Origin: Cristatella mucedo
Lineage: Eukaryota > Bryozoa > Phylactolaemata > Cristatellidae
Direction: 5' to 3'
Length of the DNA stretch: 64,000 nucleotides
Assembly: GCA_009760855.2 (NCBI GenBank)
Contig: WPIO01000006.1
Span: 1,160,001 to 1,224,000 of the forward strand
The position numbers were made by a program, and so were the translations under genes. The stretch's first letter is position 1; the number at the start of each line of letters is the position of its first letter. The notes beneath the pieces are model-generated. The model searched no databases. It was given only the letters and a program-made list of their open reading frames with translations, and was not told where the DNA came from. This document shows, one piece after another, positions 12,526 through 23,700 of the stretch.

Positions 12526-14370
12526 TTTTTACTCTTGTCGAAGCGGGCCCAAATTTTGTGAATGTTCCTCAGCAGAAACAAAGCTGATTTAACATTGATG
12601 GCGATCAGCTCATCCAACGACAAGTTGTTCTAGAACAGAACGGCGATATTACGGACAGACGCAACGAAAGTGATGCTAAATGAATCAGTCTTGTGGTAAT
12701 TTCTTTTAGTTTTAGAGTGTCACTACGTTTGCCCGTAAGTATTAAGTTAGTCCTCTAGTAATTAAGCTCAGGAAGCTAGTGGCAAACAGAAGTAAGTAAG
12801 TCAGATAGAGATCAATGCTGTGAAGGGTCAAATGATCGGTAAAGCTGAGTGCCATTGGTGTAAAACTAAAAACCGCTATTGTGTTTAGCTATAGCATCAA
12901 CCAGAGGGAGAATATGTACAGTGAATCGAAGGGGGCTTAAGACGAAACCCCGTGGTATCGCATAATTTAAGACTCCTGAATTCTGTCCGTTGCTATTCAA
13001 TGGCTGGCTTTTATTGCTATTCATTTAGATCTATTGAACGAGCATCGACAAATCTATCTATCTAACCCTAGGATAAGCTAGGTTTTTAATTATCTAGTTA
13101 TTTTGTCCGTCCGTACAGAAACTGGCGTCTCGTCTACACAGAGTCCTAGGTTCTATATACACAGTCGTATCACGACAGCACATCAATGATAAGTGTAAAA
13201 AGAGGGAGATAATAGTATACTAGTTTGCACCATGCACTCTCGTAGCTGAAATGGGACATTGAAATTCTAGAGCTTCACTAGACTGTCAACTTAAAAAGAG
13301 TTAAAAAAAAAGAAAAAAAAAGAAAAGAGTTCTTCAGAGGGTAGCCTTGGCATACTAGCAGCTTTCAGTCTTTGCACTATGACCCCGAATTTGCTGACGC
13401 CCGAATTGGCGATGGGAGTTTCAGTTGCTTTCCACATTTTGCTACGACCGGCTGAGCAGACGTATTGGAAAGCTGCCACAGTCAGCGTGGCCAATCTGAT
13501 GTACAGTGCCTGCCTTTGGTAAGCGATTCAGATGCGTAGATAAAATCTGTCCTTGGCTGTTCAGAGGGGCTTACAATATGCGCGTGCTCATAAACTAGCT
13601 CAGCGGACGCACGAGTCAGCCCCCCAAAGCACAGCTGAATTTTCTCGTGACTTTCCTCGAATAAAGGATATTTAATCTTATAGTTAGGAGGAAAATAAAA
13701 GTACGTTCATTCAATATTCAATGTCAAACCTCAACTCATTACATGAGGCTGCTTCATAGTAACAGGTAGTGGTAGTCTGAAAGAAATAAAATAACGTCCT
13801 GTAGGTTTTTTATTTAATGGGCTTAAAGATTTTGCGTGTATTAGACCCTGAGATTACAAGTACTGCTTTTCACATGGCCGTCGAAAAGTAAATGTTTGGT
13901 TGCCGTTAGAAAAGATCCCATATTCTGGCTTCTTGCCACGGACAAGACAAACCTTTCTTTCTGTCTAGACTTTAGGATACTTGTAGGGCCTTAGTGTATT
14001 TTATAATTTCTTCATTAGCTGCCTCAGTTTCAATGGCCGAATGCACACTCAGTTATTTGGCGATGCCAAGTGAAGTCGGTGCGCGAGTTATCCCCACTTG
14101 CCTAACCGGGCGCTGGTGCAGCAGCGTTATGGCAACTGTGATGGATACTGCTTGCCGTGTGATTAAATTAAAAAATAAATGTTCAGGCAACATACGGGTA
14201 TTTTCGGCTCGGGCTCGAGTCAGACTCCATTTGTTGAAGGCAAGAGAAAGCTGTGCCAGTAGCTCAATAGTTGGAGCGTAGGCTCAGGGAAACCGCAGTG
14301 TGGCATTGTGTGTAGTCGAAGCAACACTTGTCAGCCCTCAGTCCTATTTCTGAGGGTCTTTGGTCGCCGT
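12526..14370. other. No recognised gene
   Basis: A/T-rich DNA with an A-rich run at about 13,303-13,325. No supported exon. Confidence 0.4.
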
Positions 14371-14374
14371 GAAT

Positions 14375-14465
14375 GTTATAATAATAATAACAATAATAAT
14401 AATAATTCACTTGATAAAGCGCCCTCAGAGAACTCAATCTCTTTCTAGGCGCTTTACATTTGCTC
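14375..14465 (-). mobile_element. LINE 3' tail: hairpin plus (ATT)n
   Basis: Read on the minus strand, AAAGCGCCTAGAAAGAGATT pairs with the following CTCTGAGGGCGCTTT across a short loop, then TTATCAAGTG and ATT units. This is the 3' end of the LINE family whose coding copy lies at 55.1-56.6 kb. Confidence 0.8.
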
Positions 14466-14469
14466 AAGC

Positions 14470-15235
14470 GCTTAATTCCGTCGTCTGGTAAGCCGCCGTA
14501 GTTTTATTTGGTAAACCGCGAAAAAAGAAATTCTCGGTCGCTCAAACGAATTTCGCTCAGCGTCGCGCATAGCGGTGATGCGTAAGCTTAATACTAAGAA
14601 TCGGTGTTTTTCAAAAAGTCCAGCGATTTAGAGGCCATAGAATGAAAACCTTTGCCATCAACACAGCGCCTGTACTGGCTGCTTATCCATTCAGCCACGT
14701 GACCGGAAACCTGGCGAAGTGAGAAGCCTCGAATGGCTGCCAGCGAGCCGTACGAGCAGCTCCGTTGATGCGTTGCAGGCGCATTGACGTTGGCAGAGCA
14801 AAATATAAATTAGGAATTTCAAGCCACATCTCAAGCGCAAGTCTCCGAGCTTAACACGTGCGCTTGAAAATTCGACAGCTCGAATCGAAAAAATTCGAAG
14901 CATCTCCTAAGTGCTGATCGACTGGTGGATGCTGACGCAGCAATTAGAGACTACCATCTCTTTAGCTAAAATAATTACGATACCTGCGGTTATTAATTAT
15001 CAAAATTCAGGTTACTCTAGTCCCGTCCTGAACCACGAATCTTCAGCAATTGCATACGCGAATACGCCAGTAAGCGTACTGTCTGTTTGGTTTTCTTAGA
15101 AGATTCTCAAGCATACGACATTTTGACTTTCTTTAATGTCCGTCCGTAGTGGCCTTGCAAGTAAAACCTCATGAGCCTAACTTCCCTCTTTCAAACGCAT
15201 GTAAGCGGAAAGCAGAGACCCCCTTACCTGAAGCT
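14470..15235. other. No recognised gene
   Basis: No supported exon or repeat match in this stretch. Confidence 0.35.
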
Positions 15236-15237
15236 GT

Positions 15238-15239
<2 letters not shown>

Positions 15240-15272
<33 letters not shown>

Positions 15273-15344
15273 CAGAGAAGGAAGAGAGTGAGAGAGAGGG
15301 AAAGAGAGATAGTGAGAGTGAAGGAGAGAGAGAGAGAGAGAGCG

Positions 15345-15376
<32 letters not shown>

Positions 15377-15458
15377 GCAGAGAAGGAAGAGAGAGAGAGA
15401 GAGAGGGAAAGAGAGAAGAGAGATGGTGAGAGTGAAGGAGAGAGAGAGAGAGAGAGCG

Positions 15459-15535
<77 letters not shown>
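15240..15535. repeat. GA-rich compound microsatellite with an internal 105-bp duplication
   Basis: Within long GA tracts, a non-GA motif beginning GGCAGAGAAGGAAGAG occurs at 15,271 and again at 15,376. Each copy is followed by a similar GGGAAAGAGAGA, GTGAGAGTGAAGGAGAG and GCGACGG series. The tract ends in a run of G (about 15,524-15,534). Confidence 0.9.
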
Positions 15536-15539
15536 TCCG

Positions 15540-16155
15540 GCTGATAGTGGTCATTACCTGAAAGTCGGCTCTGAAGGACGAGAGTGCCGGCGACCCAAAC
15601 CTAGAGGCTTGCTGGCACCGGTTATTCTACTGCAATGCTGCTACCTTGGTTTTTAGTCATCAATGAGTGAAGAAAAGTTTCTTCAAGTTGTGACAGACAC
15701 CGTTCCTCCGATCCCCTTAGCCGCTAAGGGTAGCCACATGCCATCTCTCTTGGTGCTTCCTCAACTGTTCCGAGGGCATCCCTGGGGTGGGGCTAGGGGT
15801 AACCGTGTCCACTGAAAGAAAGCTACTGCTCGCGACAGCAGTCAGCGGTCTTGTGAGGTAGGAGGGTGCCAGGGATTTTAGATGGCCTAACCGCTAATGA
15901 TGATTTTGTGTCTACATCATTTTGGACGTTTGCACGTGCTTAGGAAATATCAGCAATACGCCTAGCCGAGACAGTTCACAGCAAGCTGTTTAATTCTCAA
16001 AAGCTCGAAGCCATGTAACCGAAGCCATGCCCGCGTAGCCGGAGCCCCCAGTGACTATTTGAAGTAACGTGGACCGACGTAATCCGAGGTTTGAAGGCAC
16101 ATCGCGGGATGGTACGGTATACATTAATAGACGTTCAGGCTGCACTTGGCAACGA
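15540..16155. other. No recognised gene
   Basis: No supported exon between the two GA microsatellites. Confidence 0.35.
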
Positions 16156-16160
16156 GTGCA

Positions 16161-16295
<135 letters not shown>

Positions 16296-17290
16296 AAGGT
16301 GAGAGGCGACAGTGCGAGTATAAGCAAGTCTTCGCTGGTAATGGCAACTGGGATTTTGTTTTCCAAGCCAGTTGATTAACCAGCCATACATGCGCGTAGT
16401 ACAGCCCGAGTTCGAAACAGGAATTAGCAGTAACATTCCACTGTTGCACTGTGAGCACAAAGAGCCCTTTTGGGGTTGCGTCTGCTCTGCGAACGCCCCA
16501 GTGAATTGCAACTAGGGGCAAGTGCTAATGCATGCCAATTAAGACGTCAAGAATAAAGTGCATCTGCTATAAGAATCGTATTACTAAAAAGACTGGCACC
16601 CTTCAATACTTGACCAAGCAGCCAACGTCAGTGACATGGTGAGTAGACAGTAACCACATAACGGGTTCACCCACTTTCACTTTCGAATAGGATCCGGACT
16701 AGCCTGTATCCTCAAAATTTTTGGGCACGTTACAGGTTACGAAAAGATATGATGTAATGACAGCAAATAGCTACGGGCAGCCAAAGAAACCAGGTCTCGT
16801 CTTAACTGAGATATCGTTGTTTATTAATTTTGCTTTCTGCTTGCAATTCAGTCCAGCCAGCTCTGCACTTTTCAAGTCAATACATCATTCTGCAAGCGAG
16901 AAGGCCACAAATAGGGCAAATTCTTTGCTCCAAAGTAAATTGCAAACAGAGACAGCTAAATATAACTTTCCAACGAAAATATAACAATGGAGCGCTTTTG
17001 CGGAGTAATAAAAACAATGCCGTAGACGGGAACTGGCTATCCGTGCTTAAACGGCAATTCGACTGCAAAATGGCGTCGCACAAGCAATGTACCCCACGTG
17101 GCTAAACGGAAGGAATTACGCACAACTTCGTTTGAGATGTGAGATTGGTGTTAGCGCCTTGCCATAAGGTTGGCGAAGATTGCGTCAGAAATTTGGTGCA
17201 GACGAAGCCATGTGCAAGCACTAAGGTAAATAGTATCGAGAGCTGTCGACTTCACAGACGCTGACATCAGGCGGCAGTAACTTGAGCAGA

Positions 17291-17508
17291 CTATTCCGCG
17301 TTGAGCGAAGCTCCATCGCGGAGGGCTCTACGGTCGTCCGGTTCATAGACCAGCAGAGCCTCTTCATCACCCATGTCAAAAAACTCCTGCACTCTGCCGC
17401 TGCCTCTGAAGATTGCACTATTACCAATAGTGAAATGGCGGCACCCGAATAACGCAAAAACGATGCCGATCAAGAGGGCACCGGAAACTGTCAGTCCGAT
17501 GACTAATT
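17291..17508 (-). CDS. Last exon of ENPP-like gene: membrane helix and cytoplasmic tail
   Basis: Acceptor CTGTTTATTTTAG, 218 nt, stop TAG at 17,293-17,291. It encodes a hydrophobic helix (LVIGLTVSGALLIGIVFALF) then an acidic tail (EEALLVYEPDDRRALRDG). Its entry phase equals the exit phase of exon 4, it is on the same strand, and ENPP4/5 end in just such a helix and tail, so I join them. It could instead be the final exon of another minus-strand membrane protein. An AATAAA lies at 16,825-16,820 on this strand. Confidence 0.6.
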
Positions 17509-20500
17509 CTAAAATAAACAGCACGCAAGTAGCATAAACACTGGCCTTGCACGCGATTGAGAGTAAACAAGAATCGAGCGGCTGAACCGCGAATTGATAT
17601 TGAACCGAGCAGTGCAAACAGTTGAGATCTAATCAAGAAAATGCACGCTACAATCGCAGGCTCGAGCTTCGGTTCGTTTAATAATAATAATAATAATGAT
17701 AATGCTCTTGATAAAGCGCCCTCAGAGAACTCAATCTCTTTCTAGGCGCTTTAAATTTGCTGCAAGGGAAACGCGATTGAATGGTGAGTAATATCATGCT
17801 TGATAAACAACATGAATAGCATAATTATGGTTGACATGCACAGGGTCAGCATGCAAATGTGGTAAGTGGCAGCATGCACAGTGTCAGCACGCATAAGCAC
17901 ATGAAGAACGAATCACAGAGACCCACTAAATGCTGTCCTAAATAGGTGTTTTTTAAGTGAGCTCCACGCTATGAGAGCATATGAACTAAATGCCCGGTAT
18001 CCAAAGGATTTGAGGTTTGTACGAGGTATTGGTAAACTGTTGGATTCCCAAAAGCGGGCGGTACGCTGCTTGGCCTGGTGAGGGAGTGGATCTGAGAATT
18101 TTGACAGAGCACTTTGCTGCCAGTCAAACAATCAATGCGGACTATCCCCTTTATTCGCGATCTATTTATAAGTCAGTAAGACGGGCAGAGCGCTCGTCCG
18201 TGGCTGCGTTCAGCCTCCCCCAACTCACTCACGTGGCACTAAGGCCGTGGAATGCATCACTCATCATCGTAGTGGAAAGCAAAACAGGAGAGCACCCAAG
18301 ATTCATTTCAGATGCAGCCGAGAGTATAGTCTCGTACTCGCGACCTCCTCGATGACTTTCGACGACCGCATGACTTTTAAAAAACTGTGCAGAAAAAATC
18401 TCCACGGACAGCATCATACTCCATCTCGAGTATTAAGGGTCGACCTTCAGCAGTGGCCAGCAGCTAAGCACCACAGCAGCTGCCTCAATCGCTGGCAAAT
18501 AGACTTCAATTGGCTTTAGCTGGGTTGCCACAGAATGGGCACTCGCAGTGCTCCCACAGTTGGGCTGAGCATGGCTGCACTGTACTCAGCTCTTTGGCTT
18601 ATTGTGTGCGGAATTCACTTAAAAAATTCTTAGGCAAGGTTGCTACGCCGATCTTACACCGACATGGAATATATGGCTGCATATACTATTGGTCTAGACG
18701 GGAAAATAATTGCCTTCATATCCCTATTAGTTAAAGCAGGAAAGTCCGTTCTTCCGTCACGCGGCAAGATGGCGTGGCGTTGTCCTCCGTTACCAGTACT
18801 TCCGGAGCCAGAGACCTAGTGCAGGCATGTCTTAATGATGCGATTTTGCATTAAAACATTTTGCTCCTTCATCGAGTTTCAACTATTAATTTTCTGTACT
18901 AACTAAAGCGAAAAAGTACACCCTTCCTTCTCGTGACAAGATGGCACAGCGTTATCTACGCATCTTCTCCTGAGACGGACATTGTCGAGTGCAGACGTGG
19001 GAGTACGTTTGTAATGCTCCGAAAATTTACGGGCCGTGCAGAGCTATGATAAGACGCAAGCAAAGTTATATACTCTTCTGCTTCGGAGGACAATGTTGCT
19101 CTACGCGCTACTGTTGGGACAAGGAACAGACGCGTTGCGGGACCGTGTTGCTGGATCACCATGGACCTCTTCCAATTTCAATCGCCGAGCAAGAAACCTG
19201 CACACAAAAAAGACGACGGGCTCTGCGAAATTTGGAAGACGACAACGAAGAGCACCGACACGATGAGCAGGTGCACATTCATGAGAATGCGTTGTACGAA
19301 GGCCGTACGGACGTCTTGGTTGACGGTACGGCGCCGAGTAGACTACCGCGTTCGCGCCGATCTTCCGCGAAGGCTGCGGAGAACGCCGAAGCTTTAGCGA
19401 CGGCACGTGAGCTAGCGCGCCTGCGTCAAAAGCGGCGGCGTGCTCGACTTTCGGACGAGCAGAGGCGTGAGATTCAACTGCGAAACACGCAACAACACGC
19501 CGGGCGGCGCCAAGACGAGGAGGTGCCGATGCTTTAGAGTCAACGGCGCGGTCGCGCACGCCTTTGGCCGAATGATTCGTTTTAAACGCCAACTCGGATC
19601 CGGACGAGCCTGCTTTTCTCTACACCGAGGCGGCGCCAGGTGACGGGCAAAATCATATTGGCTACACGCGGGACAAAAAAGTGGAGGCGCCGCAAGAAGC
19701 ATACAGATAAAGCCTTCCCACAAATTGCTAGCGTTCCTAACAACGGCGGCGAAGCCTTCTATCTAAGTGATGGCCCACTAGGCAAGGCGGTTGCTTTTCA
19801 CGACCTCCGTCTCAAAGTCATGGGTTCGAATCCTGCGGTGGGCGATCCTCTATTGCGGCAGTAAGCTGTGCTTATAGCCGTTAAGGCTCGTCAGTTGCTA
19901 TACAATAGAGGCTGCTAAATCAGATAGTATATTTTAAGTCTACTTTTGCACAACGAGCACTCGCGGTGGAAGAAGTCTTTCGATGACCTTGAGCACTTTC
20001 CAGACGACATGAGTGCAAAAACGTACAAGGCTGCATGCATGCGGCTCGAGCTGTTGCAAGATGGCGACGAGTGGCACACTGCTATGGATGAAGCAGGTCT
20101 TACGAACACATGCCCGCAAGTTCGGCTATGTACTGCACGACTCTATAGAGTTTAGCGAGCCTACGGACCGCGTCGAAATATTTAATTGAAATTGTCAGCA
20201 AATGGCAGACGACTTTGAACGGCGGCATCCGAACGCCTCGGAAGACGTATTACGAGCGATGGTGGCGATAGACATCGAAAATAAACTAAGCGACATCCAC
20301 AAAACGCTCGAGGATTTTGTCGTGGCCTTCATCGCACCATCGGTCGAGTTGCGTCAAGAAGTGCAACGGCTCCATGAGCAATTTCGAGTAGCGCTTGTCC
20401 CTATGATTGAGCGTGAGGAGTTGGCGTTCGACCGTTTGCGTTCGAGTCGGCTTCCGAAACCGCCAAGTTCATCACGAACCGTTTACTTTTACCGGCTTAA

Positions 20501-20685
20501 AAAGAATTCGGCGATAAGGTGTTGCGTCTCGATGGCTAAATATTCTTCATGGACGCCGTGTGCGGGAAGGGCAAAACCGTTTTCGAGATTAATCCTTTCT
20601 AAAGTGAGGAGTGTGGGCAAAATCGCTATTGCCGAGGGGGAGCTGAGGGGCGGGGTTAACACTATATACATTTATCTCTATCTAT

Positions 20686-20740
<55 letters not shown>

Positions 20741-23700
20741 CACACATATATACATACATAACAATATATATATACATATATAGCAATATATAATGTATAT
20801 AACATACAACATAACATAACATATAACAATATATAACAAAATTTGTTTAGTGCCATAAGAAAGCATATAAATTGGTTAAACAAATACTAGCCGATTTAAA
20901 AGCCTCTTTTCGTACAGCTGCAGAAGAGTTGCCTGTAAAGGCTGTCACCACCGTTGCAGTGGCAATAAAGGATCGCCCATCACAGGATTCGAACCCACGA
21001 CCTCAGGATTGAGGTCGAGAAGAACAACTGCCTTACTTAGTGTACCATCGCGGCTCACCTTATTGGTCCATACGACAGCTGCTTAGTTCTCAACGAAAAA
21101 GCCCATGCAAGCCTACTAATGGTGGTTCGGATCCTGCTATGACCACTGTACACAGAGCAACAATAACGCCAGTCTTGTTATTTTGAAGGTGAACATGCAT
21201 CAGCAAACGCTGCATACTAAAACACGTTTCAGACAAATTCTCGTTGTAGGGTCAAGGATTTATGATCGGTATGAATGGTTCGGGAGTGAGAATTAGTGTT
21301 AGCACACATTTTATGGATCAAGGTTTAGGGTTTTAATGCTTACGGTTTAGAATTTACAGTTATAAGTTAGCAGCCGATAGCTAAAGTTTACATTTCTGCT
21401 ATGGGCACTTTGCACGTAGCAGAAAGTTCACCCTTCCATGTTGTACGATGCCACATTAGCTGTATAAAGTTATGAATCTCTGTCTGTAAGTTCACAAAGC
21501 TACAAAGACTATGTGGGTGCTAGGTAGAAGAGTTTTGCATAGAACACTCACAGCCTAAGTGGCTTTCGGTACGAATTCGGTGGCCAAAAGACTTCCTTTC
21601 GTGCAACAAAGACAAAGTGGGAAGCACAGCTGAGTCAGGAGAGCAGCTAAGGTAGTGAGCAACATGAAAGTGACAGCTCAGGACTACTGGAAAGGATGTG
21701 CCGTAGTCGGCTGCGGAAGAGTAGTTGACGGTGCGTTAGAATCGTGGAAGTGAGTTCCGCAGTCTAGGACCTGGAGAACAAAAGCTTCTGTCGTCGAGGG
21801 TCTTTAAGAGGAGAAATTGAACAGCTAATTTATTGCGCATACAAGACCCGAGGGCAAAAAAAGAGACTGAAACTGGTGCCGCAGTTCAGCTAGGTATGGA
21901 CGAGCGAAGCCGTGGCCTTGGCCTTGTGGGCCTACGTAAGAACTTTGCTCTGCATCGGTTGATCAACAGCTATTTTAGTAAACGGGGCCGCATGGCCTGT
22001 AAACCTCTGGGATTTGTAAACCAACTTAGCAGCCATATCCATAGCCAGCTGTGGTGGCCTAGTGGCTTTTTTCGGCAGCCCAGCCAAAAGGGAATTACAA
22101 CAATCTAGACGAGACAAAACTAAGGAGCTAGTTAAATCTTTTGCAAGCCACCATGAACGAGAGTTCCTAACCTAATATAGGGATCGGACGTGATGTCTAG
22201 CTGTGGAAGCAGTCTTCTTAACAAAGCTTTCAAAATTTAGGCAGCTGTCAAAAAGACGATACCTAAATTCCGAGCAAGTGGTGATAGTCGCACAACAGCT
22301 CACCTATTAGAAGAGCAAAGCCTTCTAGTTTAGCCACAAGCTTAAGGTGTCCTATGAGCAGCAGTTCATTTTATCATTAATTAGTTTAATGAAATTTGCC
22401 GACATCCACGATCGAATATCAGGAAGGCAATCATTCAGTTTATCAGTCGCTGCAGCAGATTCCGAAGATTTAAATAACAAATACAGCCTTATATAGTCAG
22501 CCTAAAAGTGATATCCTATTCCATGGGCCTGAATAGCTTTTCCCAGAGGTTGAATATGATTTCTGTCTTCTGGTCGTGTGCATCAAGGGATATTCCACTC
22601 AAATAAAAAATCTGATCATACGACTTGACTCGCATACAGCTTAGCAGAAATGCAGGAAATCTTTTAATCTATTCCTAATGTCGTCCCAGTTTTAGGCAGA
22701 TAACACATTCTCAGTGTTAACTGCAGAAGTACTGAACGGTCCCGAATGAGCCCTTCAAATACGAAATAAGTCACAAAGCCCGAGCTAAGGCCCAACTACT
22801 TACCTAATACATCAATTACAGGAGCTCCTGAACGGAGATTTTCAAGCAAAGAATGCACTTACAGGCAACTGTTTCATAAAACAGCCTAAATCTCCCGAAT
22901 TTTTTGAAAGATAGCTGTCACAGCCGTTTTCAGGCACTCAACACTTAGTCAATTAATGCCCATTCTCCTGCAACTGGAGCTACATGCACAGCGAATCCAT
23001 TAAGCTCGACCACTTCTGGCTCGTTAAGCAGCTGCTATCTGCCGGGTTGAATCTTCAGCTAACCATGCTTAGCGAGGACTGAAATTAGCATGAATGCAGG
23101 ATGCAGGATACACATGCCGAGAAATAGCAAGCAGACGACAGATTCTACACTTGTCTCAGTGCTGCTTAGAGCCCACGCTTGAGTTCGAGTGCAGTCTCCT
23201 GTTATCAAATGAACGTAGTGCAGCTTTGGAGCTGTTATGCTTTGGTTTCGGTCAATGCAAAGCCTAGGAGGTCAGGCGACAGGGGTTAAGCAAGAGTCCA
23301 CTGGTCATGCTAGGGGTCAGCTGGATACCGCTGGCACAATTTTCCCCTATAACGGTAAAAGGCTGAAGTAGTCGGCACAGAATATTTATGCACTCGCTTA
23401 CAACGAACCGGCCCATTCCTTTAATAGCGAGGACACCAAACCAGAACAGAGGGGTAAAGTAGCTTTGCCTGCCTTTGCTTGCCCCCGGGTCTTAGCCGCA
23501 GGGGCAAGATGCTTGCTCTTCCGGATTGTGGGTTCTCGAGTCATCCAGTGCTCAATCCTTAATTGACCTCTGCAAGTGGTGGTGATAGCCACGAAGGTCT
23601 CTGGCGGCTGCTATATAAGTGAGGCTGCTATGAGCCCGTAGAAGCTAACGATGCCCACAGCACCGAAATTTCGTTTGACATCTTCGAGTTGACAGTTTAT

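Noticed and set aside
20940-21062. A real tRNA gene
   Set aside because: The B box is good but the body continues into a repeated SINE sequence found in several other places, and no acceptor-stem pairing was evident.
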